Source: Hyphomicrobiaceae bacterium (GTDB lineage: Bacteria > Pseudomonadota > Alphaproteobacteria > Rhizobiales > Hyphomicrobiaceae). From it: DNA of 64,000 bases. Under the pieces are notes generated by a model. That model did not search any database, was not told the DNA's origin, and worked only from the letters and a program-made list of their open reading frames with translations. The DNA is taken from assembly GCA_022842785.1 (NCBI GenBank), contig JALHOW010000004.1, positions 464,387-528,386 on the forward strand, read 5' to 3'. The position numbers and the translations under genes are program-made. Shown piece by piece: positions 20,892 through 29,685 of this stretch (position 1 is its first letter; the number at the start of each line of letters is the position of its first letter).

Positions 20892-21332
20892 TCAGTGCCC
20901 GACAGCGCGGAGCGGACGCGAGGAACAGCAGAATTCACCGAGCCCGGCAACCTCTAGCTTGCCGCCGACGAAGAGCAGGAGATGACGCGCGATCATGGCC
21001 GCGAGCGTCAGGCGGTGCCCCGTGTCTGGATGATCCGGCTCGAGTGCAAGCAGGTTGTAGTGATACACGAGCTCGCGGCAGGTCTCGCGGCAGGCGTTGA
21101 AGGACGGCTCTCCGCGCGCGCCCTGACGATGCAGCGCAAGCAAGCGAAAGCCCTCCTTGCGCGCGTCCGTCGGCGTCTCCCCACGCGCACGCACCCAGGA
21201 TTCGAGGACGTGCTCTCCGATAGCAAGCAGCTCCGCGGCGGCCCGCACCGGCTCCGAACCGCCGTCCACGGCAATCGCGTCGATACGATCCTCGATGCCG
21301 GCAAATGCCGGATATGCCGCCTGGCCACTCAT
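20892..21332 (-). CDS. Hypothetical Cys-containing protein in sHdr operon
   Basis: 146 aa, 'NACRETCRELVYHYNLL' and 'GEFCCSSRPL'; 4-bp overlap with upstream methyltransferase. Confidence 0.75.
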   Translation of the reverse strand: MSGQAAYPAFAGIEDRIDAIAVDGGSEPVRAAAELLAIGEHVLESWVRARGETPTDARKEGFRLLALHRQGARGEPSFNACRETCRELVYHYNLLALEPDHPDTGHRLTLAAMIARHLLLFVGGKLEVAGLGEFCCSSRPLRAVGH

Positions 21333-21976
21333 GCCGCCCTCCGTGCCGCAACGCGCACGACATGCGCCCGACCCTGATGCCGGGAGCCCTCGTCGAGGGG
21401 AACTTCCTCCTCGCGAATAAGATCGAACGCCGCACCTTCCAGATCCTGCCGCAGGAGCTCGGTCGTGTACAGCATCTCGGGTGGCGGCCCACCGCGACTG
21501 CCAGCCTTGCGATTCTCGACATGCTTCGGCGTGAACGCCTCCAGCAGTAGAATGCCACCCGGCTTCAGCGCCGCCAACATGCGCCGATGCATTATCGAGC
21601 GCGCATGCGGCTCGAAATGCACGAAGATAGCGGCCACGCCATCAAAGGCCGCTACCGGCCAGTCCCAGCAGTCCAGGTTAGTGTTCTGAATGTCGATGCG
21701 CGCATCGCGCTCGGCGGCCAGGGCGCGCGCCTTCTCGACGCCAACGGCCGAGGCTTCGACGCTCGTCACATCGAAGCCTTGCTCAGCCAGCCACACGCCA
21801 TTGCGGCCCTCACCATCACCCGGCACGAGAATACGCCCCTTCGGTGTGAAGCGATGCACCTCGGTAGCTAGGAATAAATTCGGCTTGGTGCCGAAAATGT
21901 AGCACGACTCGGCGTACTGGCGGTCCCACTTGGGGGCTGTCACCGTATCACGCGCCGCTGTGTCGCCACTCATCAT
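21329..21976 (-). CDS. Class I SAM-dependent methyltransferase
   Basis: 'GRILVPGDGEGRNGVWLAEQGFDVTSVEASAVGVEKARALA'; ATGA overlap with hdrB2 stop. Confidence 0.9.
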   Translation of the reverse strand: MMSGDTAARDTVTAPKWDRQYAESCYIFGTKPNLFLATEVHRFTPKGRILVPGDGEGRNGVWLAEQGFDVTSVEASAVGVEKARALAAERDARIDIQNTNLDCWDWPVAAFDGVAAIFVHFEPHARSIMHRRMLAALKPGGILLLEAFTPKHVENRKAGSRGGPPPEMLYTTELLRQDLEGAAFDLIREEEVPLDEGSRHQGRAHVVRVAARRAA

Positions 21977-22917
21977 GTCAGGCGCTTCTCGATGATGAGA
22001 TCCATCGAATCCGAGATGTTCGTGTGGATGCCGAGAGCGCGTGGACCAATGCCGAGCGCGAGCCCCAAGAGCTGCGTGAAGTAGAGCACTTTCACGTTCG
22101 TCTTCTTGCCGAAGCGCTTCTCGGCACGCACCTGATGCATCTCGAGGCCTGTGTGGCAGGTCGGGCATTCCGTGGCGATGACCTCGGCACCAGATGCTTC
22201 CGCCGCCTGCAGGATGTTCAGCACGAGCTTCGTCGAGGTATCGCTGTCGGAGAGCGTATGCGCGCCACCGCAGCAGGCGGTCTTCAGCGGAAAGCTCACG
22301 TTCTCGGCGCCGGCCGCAGCCAGCAGATCGTCCATGAAATGCGGTTGGCTGGTCGATTCCGAACCCGGTCCCTTGTCCTTCTCTGGGAAGATGTGGCGCG
22401 GTCGCACGTACATGCAGCCGTAGTAGTTCGCGATCTTCAGCCCCGCGAGCTTGCCATTCGTACGCTCGCGCAGACCGTCCTCGCCGATAGCTTCCTTGAG
22501 CCAATCGAGCGCGTGAATCGTCTCGGCCTCACCCGCCTTGTAGGCTTTGTGGCCGGCCTTCGCGCTCAGCTTGTCGACGACCTCGACGGATTTCGGATCA
22601 TGCGCGAGATCGTACTCGGCCTTCTTGAGATTGTGATAGCAGCCGTTGCACGGCGCCATGACGACGTCCATGCGATCCTCGTTCACGGCCTGCGAGAGCA
22701 CGCGTGCGGAAAGATACGTCTGGATCTTGGGATCGACGTTCTTGACCTCCATGGCGCCGCAGCAGTTCCAGTTCGAAACATCACGCAGGCCGAGCCCGAG
22801 CTTTTTCGCAATGGCGCGCGTCGAGACGTCATAGCCGTTGCCTGTGCCTTCGAGCGCGCAACCGGGATAGTAGCCGACGCTACGGTACTTCTTGGCCTTG
22901 TCGGTCACATCGACCAT
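21973..22917 (-). CDS. hdrB2: sHdrB2, heterodisulfide reductase subunit B-like (CCG domains)
   Basis: Two CCG domains: 'YYPGCALEGTG...NWNCCGAMEVKN...APCNGCYHNL' and 'YYGCMYVRP...TACCGGAHTLSD...TECPTCHTGLEMHQ'. Confidence 0.93.
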   Translation of the reverse strand: MVDVTDKAKKYRSVGYYPGCALEGTGNGYDVSTRAIAKKLGLGLRDVSNWNCCGAMEVKNVDPKIQTYLSARVLSQAVNEDRMDVVMAPCNGCYHNLKKAEYDLAHDPKSVEVVDKLSAKAGHKAYKAGEAETIHALDWLKEAIGEDGLRERTNGKLAGLKIANYYGCMYVRPRHIFPEKDKGPGSESTSQPHFMDDLLAAAGAENVSFPLKTACCGGAHTLSDSDTSTKLVLNILQAAEASGAEVIATECPTCHTGLEMHQVRAEKRFGKKTNVKVLYFTQLLGLALGIGPRALGIHTNISDSMDLIIEKRLT

Positions 22918-22921
22918 GTCG

Positions 22922-23215
22922 TCACTCCGTATCCACCAGCTTGCTCTCGACAAGCTCGCGCGTTTGCTTCGAGGGCACGACGGGCACGATCTCGAACGAG
23001 GCGAGATCACCCCAGTGCAGTATCCATTCCTGGATGAGCCGCGCGTCCTCGCATTCCATGAGCTGGAAGCAGCGGTCGAAGTTCGGCTCGATCCAGCTGT
23101 CGATATACTTGAGCCCCTCGGGGAGCCCGCGCCCCTTGTCGCGCAGGTGGCGGTAGATCGGTTTGGGATCGCAATCCTTGAAGCGCTCGATGATCATGAA
23201 CAGCATCGTCGTCAC
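22922..23215 (-). CDS. DUF3303-like small protein
   Basis: 'MLFMIIERFKDCDPKPIYRHLRDKGRGLPEGLKYIDSWIEPNFDRCFQLMECED'; start overlaps hdrC2 stop by 4 bp. Confidence 0.8.
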   Translation of the reverse strand: MTTMLFMIIERFKDCDPKPIYRHLRDKGRGLPEGLKYIDSWIEPNFDRCFQLMECEDARLIQEWILHWGDLASFEIVPVVPSKQTRELVESKLVDTE

Positions 23216-23982
23216 TCCGCCGCTTCACGCATGGGTGCCTGCTGGGGCTTGCCCTTGCCGTCGATGACGGCCTTTCTCTCGGCTTCCACTTCGTGGATGT
23301 AGTCCTCGAGCGCGACGCGCGCGCGATCCCAGCCGCGCGTCTTTGGTTTGAAGATCTGCGCCCACGCCATTTTGATCCCCCATTTTACCGGGAGCCGCTT
23401 GCCGATCGCGAAAGCGATGGCCGTAAGCCAGTCCTGCATAAGCGGCTGCTTCGTCTTGCGCAGGAAATTGTGCAGGACTTCCGTATCCTCGATGCGCCCG
23501 CGCTGGACGATCTGGCGGGTAAACTCCTCGTCGAAAATGTGCGAGGGCGAGGGCGGCGTGTAACCCTTCATCGTCAGCCAATGGGCCGTGGCCTTCATGA
23601 CGCCTTCGGGCTCGACATCGCGCGGGCAGACGTGCGTGCACTTGTGGCATGACACGCACTGCCAGATGATGTCCTTGTCGCGGAGAAGCTCGCTCTCCAT
23701 GCCCGTGCGGATCAGGTAAATCCAATAGCGCGGATTAAAACGAGGCTCGATGGCATTCACGGTGCAGGCATTCGTGCAGGAGCCGCACTGCCAGCAGCGG
23801 TGGATCTTGTCGGCGCCCGGCATGGCGGCGATCTCGTCCTCGAGGTTCTCGTTGTAGTCGGTGACGACGCGCGACTCGATGAAGGTCGACCAGTGCCCTG
23901 AAACGTCGATGCCCTCAATGACGAGATTCTCATGCGTCTTCAGATTCTCCGGCCGGATCAGCGATTTCTCGTGAATGGGCAT
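23212..23982 (-). CDS. hdrC2: sHdrC2, heterodisulfide reductase subunit C-like [4Fe-4S] protein
   Basis: 'CWQCGSCTNACTVNAIEPRFNPRYWIYLIRTGMESELLRDKDIIWQCVSCHKCTHVCPRDVEPEGVMKA' two ferredoxin motifs. Confidence 0.93.
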   Translation of the reverse strand: MPIHEKSLIRPENLKTHENLVIEGIDVSGHWSTFIESRVVTDYNENLEDEIAAMPGADKIHRCWQCGSCTNACTVNAIEPRFNPRYWIYLIRTGMESELLRDKDIIWQCVSCHKCTHVCPRDVEPEGVMKATAHWLTMKGYTPPSPSHIFDEEFTRQIVQRGRIEDTEVLHNFLRKTKQPLMQDWLTAIAFAIGKRLPVKWGIKMAWAQIFKPKTRGWDRARVALEDYIHEVEAERKAVIDGKGKPQQAPMREAAE

Positions 23983-23992
23983 CAGTGCGGCC

Positions 23993-24862
23993 TCAATTCA
24001 ACTGCTTGAGCGCGTCGAGCGCATGAGCATCGCCCTTGATCGCGCTGCGGCCGCGCCGCTTGGCGATACGGTCGAGGCCGAGAATGCGGCGCGTGTGCTC
24101 CAGCGGATCGCTCTCAGCGGAGAAATCCGTCTTCAGGTAGGCGCCGCCCTGCGCATTGATGTAGTCGCCATAGATCTGCGCTTGCAGCAGATCCACGTAC
24201 CAGAGCATGTCGCGGAAAATGCCGTTGTCCGACAGGAACTGCGACAGCTCCTCGCGCAGGACCAGAAAAGTGTCATGGCCGTCCGGAATATCGAGAACAA
24301 TGTGATCGACGTCGTCGCCCGATGCCGGATCATGCCAAATCTCGCGTAGCACGCCGGTATTCGCCCGCGCATCCCATACCCAGCGATGCATGAGCGGATA
24401 GTGCTCGGGGTAGACGCCGTGCAGCAGCTCGGACGCTAGATCGCGCACGAAGCGGTTGGCCTTATCTTCGGGGAAAGACTTCACGAAGTTGGCAATGCGC
24501 GCGTCACCCGTGTCGGGCATGTGCGCATCGGTGAGCAGCATCGCGATCGCCTCGCGGACATGCGTCCAGCCGGCCGTGTCAACGAGACCCGCAATCCGGC
24601 GACGAACCGTCGCCATGAGGATCGCGATGTCCTCGAAAGCCTCGCGCTCGATCGTGGCCGCCTTGCCATTGGCTAAGCGATCCTGCATCACATCGGACTT
24701 GAGTTTCACGGCAGCGGCGAAGCGCTCGATGCCGCCGATGGGTTCGGCAGCGCGGATCAACGCCTCCAATGCCAGTCGCAGTTTCGCCCCGGAGAGATGC
24801 AGCACCGGGCGCACAACGGGCGCGCCATCCACCGTGCTGTCTCGATAGCTCACCGCCATCAC
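23993..24862 (-). CDS. Conserved sHdr-operon protein 'hyp'
   Basis: 289 aa, conserved position between hdrA and hdrC2 in shdr clusters; no Cys clusters. Confidence 0.8.
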   Translation of the reverse strand: MMAVSYRDSTVDGAPVVRPVLHLSGAKLRLALEALIRAAEPIGGIERFAAAVKLKSDVMQDRLANGKAATIEREAFEDIAILMATVRRRIAGLVDTAGWTHVREAIAMLLTDAHMPDTGDARIANFVKSFPEDKANRFVRDLASELLHGVYPEHYPLMHRWVWDARANTGVLREIWHDPASGDDVDHIVLDIPDGHDTFLVLREELSQFLSDNGIFRDMLWYVDLLQAQIYGDYINAQGGAYLKTDFSAESDPLEHTRRILGLDRIAKRRGRSAIKGDAHALDALKQLN

Positions 24863-25251
24863 ACCACCAGCTCACTACGCTCGACGCTCATGGGCTTCGC
24901 CAGCGCCTTGTGCACGGGACAGGCCGTCGCGACGCGCAGCAGGCGCTCGCGGATATCCGGCGTGAGATCGCTCGCGCCGAAGTCGATGTCATAGCGGAGC
25001 ACGGGCGAATCGGCGCGCGACTGGTCGTACTTCACGCGCACTTCGAGGTCCGGCAGCGCCCAGCCATGCCGGTCGGCGTACATGCGGATGGTCATCGCGA
25101 CACACGTCGCGAGCGATGCCTCCAGAAGCGCAAAAGGCTTGAAACCCGCTTCGCGTCCGCCATCAGCCGCGATCGCATCGGCAAGCGCCGCGTGCTTACC
25201 GTCGCTGAACTCGACGGCAAAGGGCTCGGCTTGGTTGCGCGTCACGATCAT
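24859..25251 (-). CDS. OsmC-family protein
   Basis: 'GFKPFALLEASLATCVAMTIRMYADRHGWALPDLEVRVKYDQ', 'LLRVATACPVHKALAKPM' (two catalytic-type Cys). Confidence 0.9.
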   Translation of the reverse strand: MIVTRNQAEPFAVEFSDGKHAALADAIAADGGREAGFKPFALLEASLATCVAMTIRMYADRHGWALPDLEVRVKYDQSRADSPVLRYDIDFGASDLTPDIRERLLRVATACPVHKALAKPMSVERSELVV

Positions 25252-25262
25252 CGGAGCGTTCC

Positions 25263-26315
25263 CTACTCCGCCGCTTCGAGAATGCGCCCTTCGGCGGCTG
25301 CGAGCGCCGAAAGTGCGGCGCCGTTTGCCTGCGCGATGGAGTCGTCGATCGTCTCGGGCCCAATGGCGGCGCCGGCGACGAACACACCCGGCCGCGAGGT
25401 CGCTCCCATGGTGCCGTACGTGTCCTTGCGCGCGATGTAGCCGTGCTTGTGCAGTTCGACGTCGAACACTGCCGAAATCGTCATGTTGTCGATGTTCGGA
25501 TCCATGCCGATGGCGTGCACGACCATATCGAAGGGGATGGTGATCGGCCGCTTCACGAGCGTGTCCTCACCCTTGACGATGAGTTGCTTTCCGTCACCCG
25601 TCACCTCGGCGATGCGCGCCTTGATGTACTTGACCTTGAACTCCTCCTGGCTGCGCCAGTAGTAGTCCGTCTCGTAGTGGCCGTAGGTGCGGATATCCAT
25701 GTAATAGATGTAGACGTGGCAATCCGGCAGTTCCTCACGGATTTCCATGGCGAGGTTCGCTGACACCGTGCAGCAGATTTTCGAGCACCATTCGCGGCCG
25801 ATCTGGCGATCACGCGAGCCGACACAGAGCAGGATCGCGACGCGTTTCGGCTTGCGGCCATCCGAGGGGCACTTGACGCCCTGCCCGGACGAGATCATCT
25901 GCTCCACCTGCGTCGTCGTCACCACATCCGGGAAAAGGCCGAAGCCCCATTCGGGCTTGTTGATGCTGTCGAAGTGCGTGAAGCCGGTCGTGAGCAGAGC
26001 GGCACCCGCTTCGACGCGACTGCCGTCCGAAAGCTCCGCGACGAAGTTGCCGGGCGTGCCGGAGAACTTCGCGACGGTTGTGCCGAGCTTGCGCGTGACG
26101 CTCGGATTGCTCTCGACGCGTGCGACCATGCTGCCGATCGCATCTTTCGCCCAGCGACCAGAAGGGACAAGCTTGGCATAACCTGAATGAATCGGAGCGC
26201 CGCCGAGGATCGACGTCTTCTCGACCAACACCGATGGGCGACCAACGGTCGACAGGGCGTGTGCTGCCGCGAGGCCCGCCGGCCCACCGCCGACGATGAG
26301 AATGGGCTTGGACAT
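25263..26315 (-). CDS. hdrA: sHdrA, FAD/[4Fe-4S] heterodisulfide reductase subunit A-like
   Basis: 'PILIVGGGPAGLAAAHALSTVGRPSVLVEKTSILGG', 'LLCVGSRDRQIGREWCSKICC', C-term 'RPGVFVAGAAIGPETIDDSIAQANGAA'; start at MSKPILIVGG. Confidence 0.93.
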   Translation of the reverse strand: MSKPILIVGGGPAGLAAAHALSTVGRPSVLVEKTSILGGAPIHSGYAKLVPSGRWAKDAIGSMVARVESNPSVTRKLGTTVAKFSGTPGNFVAELSDGSRVEAGAALLTTGFTHFDSINKPEWGFGLFPDVVTTTQVEQMISSGQGVKCPSDGRKPKRVAILLCVGSRDRQIGREWCSKICCTVSANLAMEIREELPDCHVYIYYMDIRTYGHYETDYYWRSQEEFKVKYIKARIAEVTGDGKQLIVKGEDTLVKRPITIPFDMVVHAIGMDPNIDNMTISAVFDVELHKHGYIARKDTYGTMGATSRPGVFVAGAAIGPETIDDSIAQANGAALSALAAAEGRILEAAE

Positions 26316-26317
26316 AC

Positions 26318-26956
26318 TCAAAGGCTCCGCTGCAGGAAGGCCAGTCTGATGCCGAGAAGCACAAAGAGCCCGCCGAGCACGCGCTCCATCCACGTGCGTA
26401 CCGCGCTGCCGGCACCGAGCACGCTCGCGGCGCGGGCAGTGAACCACGCGATCAGCAAGCACACGGCTGTGCCCGTCGCCACGAAGACCAGGCCAAGGAC
26501 GATGAAGGCCAGTGCCTTCGAAGGTGCTCCCGCCGAGATGAACTGCGGCAGGAAGGCGAGGAAGAACAGCGCCACCTTCGGATTCAGCGCGTTCGTGAGG
26601 AAGCCTTGCAGGAAAATCCCGCGCAGCGAGATCGCAGCCTTGCCATTGCCACTGCCCCCGCCGCTCGTGCCTGCGTGGCGGAGCAGCGAGATGCCGACCC
26701 ACACGAGATAAGCCGCACCGACGAGCTTAAGAATGAAGAAAGCTTCGGCCGACGTCGCGAGAATTGCGGATAGGCCGAGCGCCGCCGCCGCAATGTGCAC
26801 GAAGCAGCCCGCGCTGATGCCGAGCGCCGCGACCGCACCCGCGCGTGCACCGAGCTGCGCACTGCGCCCCATGATGAAAGCCATGTCCGGACCGGGCGTG
26901 ATATTGAGCAGGAGCCCCGCGATCACGAACAGCCAGAGATCGGTAATGCCGAGCAT
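26318..26956 (-). CDS. LysE/RhtB-family exporter
   Basis: 'LLLNITPGPDMAFIMGRSAQLGARAGAVAALGISAGCFVHI'. Confidence 0.93.
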   Translation of the reverse strand: MLGITDLWLFVIAGLLLNITPGPDMAFIMGRSAQLGARAGAVAALGISAGCFVHIAAAALGLSAILATSAEAFFILKLVGAAYLVWVGISLLRHAGTSGGGSGNGKAAISLRGIFLQGFLTNALNPKVALFFLAFLPQFISAGAPSKALAFIVLGLVFVATGTAVCLLIAWFTARAASVLGAGSAVRTWMERVLGGLFVLLGIRLAFLQRSL

Positions 26957-26959
26957 GGA

Positions 26960-28348
26960 CTATTCTCCCGGCGGCGGAGGAATGACCTCGCGCTTGATCG
27001 GCTTGAAGCCCGGTCCCGATGTGATCCTGAGACGCGGATCGTAAAGCTGATCGGCGGCACCGGTTTTGATCTTCTCGAGGTACTGCTCGAACTCGGCCTT
27101 CTTGGCCTGCCAGTCGATGCCGAGCTTTTCGAGCAGCCGCTCGATCGGGCTCGCGTGCCAGTGCGTCTGCACGATCTTGTAGGGATCGGCGCCGCAAACG
27201 AGCGCGGCGAACTGACAGTCGGCGAGCACGGGCAGCTCGTAGGGCTTGCCGGCTGCGCGACCGATCCACTGGTTCTTGTCGAGCGTGGTGATGCAGCCCG
27301 TATCATGACCGATCATGACATCGGCGTTCGCCTCCTCGACAGCGACCTTGATCTTGCGGTCGATGGCGAACGAGCGCGTGAACTCCCGCTCGGAAATGAT
27401 GTGGCGGAAGCCGAAGCCGCAACAGTCGTACCACGTCTTGTAATCGATGACGTTGGCGCCGAGCCGCTGGATGAGGCCCGTCGAGACCGCCACGCGGTTC
27501 CCTTCGAGGATCTCGTCGTCGTAGATCGCGTCCTCCGGCACCATCTTGTAGACGTGGCAGGCCGGATGGATCGTCGCGCGTACGGCCGAGGCATCGATCG
27601 TCTGATGGTCGGCGATGCGGTGGCGCATGACGTGCAGCCACTCCGAGTAGTGCACGACCTCCTCGGGGATCAGCAGCTTTCCGTCGACGAGACGGCCGAG
27701 CTTCGCCAGGATCTTCGTCACGCTCTCGCGCAGCTTGGCTGAGTGCATGAGATAGGCGCGCACTTCCTTGTAGTTGCCGAAGGACGTGCCGCAGTGCACG
27801 AGCGGATAGTAGTAGCCCTCGGGCAGTCCCTGCGCCTTCGCCGACACGTACGCCTGATGGAAGTTGCGCAGGAAGACGGCGGCGAGGCTCTCGATATTGC
27901 CGATGCCGGAGCCGTGGTAGTTCCAGGCCGTGCATGAGGTCTGGTCGGTCTCGTCGAGATAGCTCGTGCCGAGCTTGTTCTGCAGCCAGAGCAGCGAGAC
28001 GGGATAGCCCGGGATGTTCCCGCACTGGCCGCAGCTCTTGTGGTGCCAGAGCTGCGTCGTCGGAATGCGCTTCGTCCAGCCGTAGAGCGTCTTGACCTCG
28101 ATCGGCTCGTGCTGGTCCGTGATGCGGTGGACCTTGATCTGGCCCTCTTTCTCGAGCTGCCACATGATATCGCGCACGTCCTCGACGCGATCCTTGTTGG
28201 TCAGCATGGAGCGGCGGTCGATGCGCTGCTCGACCCAGGCGGTGGCCGTTGCGGCTTCGCTTGAAGAGAGATTGGCGGGCTTCCACTCGGGACCGTGGCC
28301 CGTGAAGCGCTCGCCGTTCTGCGGTGGGCGATGCGTGGGATCGCTCAT
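26960..28348 (-). CDS. hdrB1: sHdrB1, heterodisulfide reductase subunit B-like
   Basis: 'HKSCGQCGNIPGYPVSLLWLQNKLGTSYLDETDQTSCTAWNYHG', 'YDCCGFGFRHI', 'GHDTGCITTLDKNQ'; position downstream of hdrC1. Confidence 0.92.
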   Translation of the reverse strand: MSDPTHRPPQNGERFTGHGPEWKPANLSSSEAATATAWVEQRIDRRSMLTNKDRVEDVRDIMWQLEKEGQIKVHRITDQHEPIEVKTLYGWTKRIPTTQLWHHKSCGQCGNIPGYPVSLLWLQNKLGTSYLDETDQTSCTAWNYHGSGIGNIESLAAVFLRNFHQAYVSAKAQGLPEGYYYPLVHCGTSFGNYKEVRAYLMHSAKLRESVTKILAKLGRLVDGKLLIPEEVVHYSEWLHVMRHRIADHQTIDASAVRATIHPACHVYKMVPEDAIYDDEILEGNRVAVSTGLIQRLGANVIDYKTWYDCCGFGFRHIISEREFTRSFAIDRKIKVAVEEANADVMIGHDTGCITTLDKNQWIGRAAGKPYELPVLADCQFAALVCGADPYKIVQTHWHASPIERLLEKLGIDWQAKKAEFEQYLEKIKTGAADQLYDPRLRITSGPGFKPIKREVIPPPPGE

Positions 28349-28872
28349 GAGGTCTTCCTCCCGCGTGCGGGTTTCGCTTTCGGCTTCGACTTCGACGTGT
28401 CTGGGGTAGTGCCCGCCATCATGGCATCCAGGCGCTTCTGCATTTTCTTCGGGGATACATCCTCGATGTGCGTCTGGATCATCCAGACATGGCCGAACGG
28501 ATCCTCGACCTGCCCTGAGCGGAAGCCATAGAACTCATCTTGCACCGGTCGTTTCAGCGTGGCGCCGGCGGCAACCGCACGCGCAGCCACCGCATCGGCG
28601 TCAGAGACGGCCAGGCACATCGTCACCGTCGTGCCACCGAGCGCCTTCGGGCCGACGATGGCCATCTCCGGAAACTCGTCCGATAGCATGATGCAGGTGT
28701 CGCCGAAGTCGAGCTCCGCATGGCCGATACGATCGCCCATCGTCAGACGATACCGCTCCTTCGCATCGAAGGCCTTCGCATAGAAGTCAATGGCCGCAGC
28801 CGCGTCGCGCACGCGCAGATAGGGCACGGCATCACTGTAACCCTTGGTTGGCTTGTACTTGACCTTGCTCAT
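28345..28872 (-). CDS. VOC/glyoxalase-family protein
   Basis: 'AVPYLRVRDAAAAIDFYAKAFDAKERYRLTMGDRIGHAELDFGDTCIMLSDEFPE', 'EDPFGHVWMIQTHIEDVSP' (PhnB-like). Confidence 0.92.
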   Translation of the reverse strand: MSKVKYKPTKGYSDAVPYLRVRDAAAAIDFYAKAFDAKERYRLTMGDRIGHAELDFGDTCIMLSDEFPEMAIVGPKALGGTTVTMCLAVSDADAVAARAVAAGATLKRPVQDEFYGFRSGQVEDPFGHVWMIQTHIEDVSPKKMQKRLDAMMAGTTPDTSKSKPKAKPARGRKTS

Positions 28873-28916
28873 ACGCTTGTCCGCCTGGATGACGTGAGAC
28901 GCGTTACGCCGCGACC

Positions 28917-29675
28917 TCAGTCATCGTCGTCGGCGTCCTCCTGGTCCTCGAGGAAGTCATTCCAGTCTTCGCGCTTCTCTTCCATGATGTCAGTGATGAC
29001 ATCGAAGAGATTCTCGTCAATGCCCTCGAGCTGGTCGAGAACACCGGTCATCTCCCAGATCGTGTAGAGCTCGACCGAGGTCTTGAGATTGACCTCCCAG
29101 GCGGTCTCCGTCGTGTTGAGCGTCGCCATGGGAATGGCCTTGCGCAGCAGCTTCAGCGGCGCATTGACCTTTGTGAGGTTCGGTCCCCAGTCGGCGAAGT
29201 GCTGGGGATTGATCATGTCGGGGGCGAGCTGATTGCCCGTCGAGATGAGCTTGAGCATGACGCGGCTGAAGGGACGCAGCACGTCCTTCGCGGATTGCAT
29301 CTGATGCTTGATCGCCACTTCGCGCATGAGCATGACGAGCCCACCTGGCGAATTGCGGAAGGGGCAGCGCGCGGCGCAGGTGTAGCATTGCGCACAGGAC
29401 CAGATCTTTTCCTGCATGGCATCGTAGATGCCCTCAAGGTTCTCGGTCCAAAGGAGCTGCACGATCTCGCGCGGCGAGAAATCGTAGTAGTGCGCAGCAG
29501 GGCAGGTCGCGGTGCAGATGCCGCAGTTGAGGCAGCCATGCAGCTCATGATCGTAGCGCATGTCCTCCTGCAGATCGCGGAAGATGGCTTCGAGCTTGGC
29601 ACGCGGCACCGGCGGCTTGTCCGAAATCGGATCACCGATGAAGTCCTGCACGCGTGTCGCCGTCGCCTCAGCCAT
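28917..29675 (-). CDS. hdrC1: sHdrC1, heterodisulfide reductase subunit C-like [4Fe-4S] protein
   Basis: 'HGCLNCGICTATCPAAHYYDFSPREIVQLL' and 'WSCAQCYTCAARCPFRNSPGGLVMLMREVA'. Confidence 0.93.
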   Translation of the reverse strand: MAEATATRVQDFIGDPISDKPPVPRAKLEAIFRDLQEDMRYDHELHGCLNCGICTATCPAAHYYDFSPREIVQLLWTENLEGIYDAMQEKIWSCAQCYTCAARCPFRNSPGGLVMLMREVAIKHQMQSAKDVLRPFSRVMLKLISTGNQLAPDMINPQHFADWGPNLTKVNAPLKLLRKAIPMATLNTTETAWEVNLKTSVELYTIWEMTGVLDQLEGIDENLFDVITDIMEEKREDWNDFLEDQEDADDDD

Positions 29676-29685
29676 GGCTTGCGCC

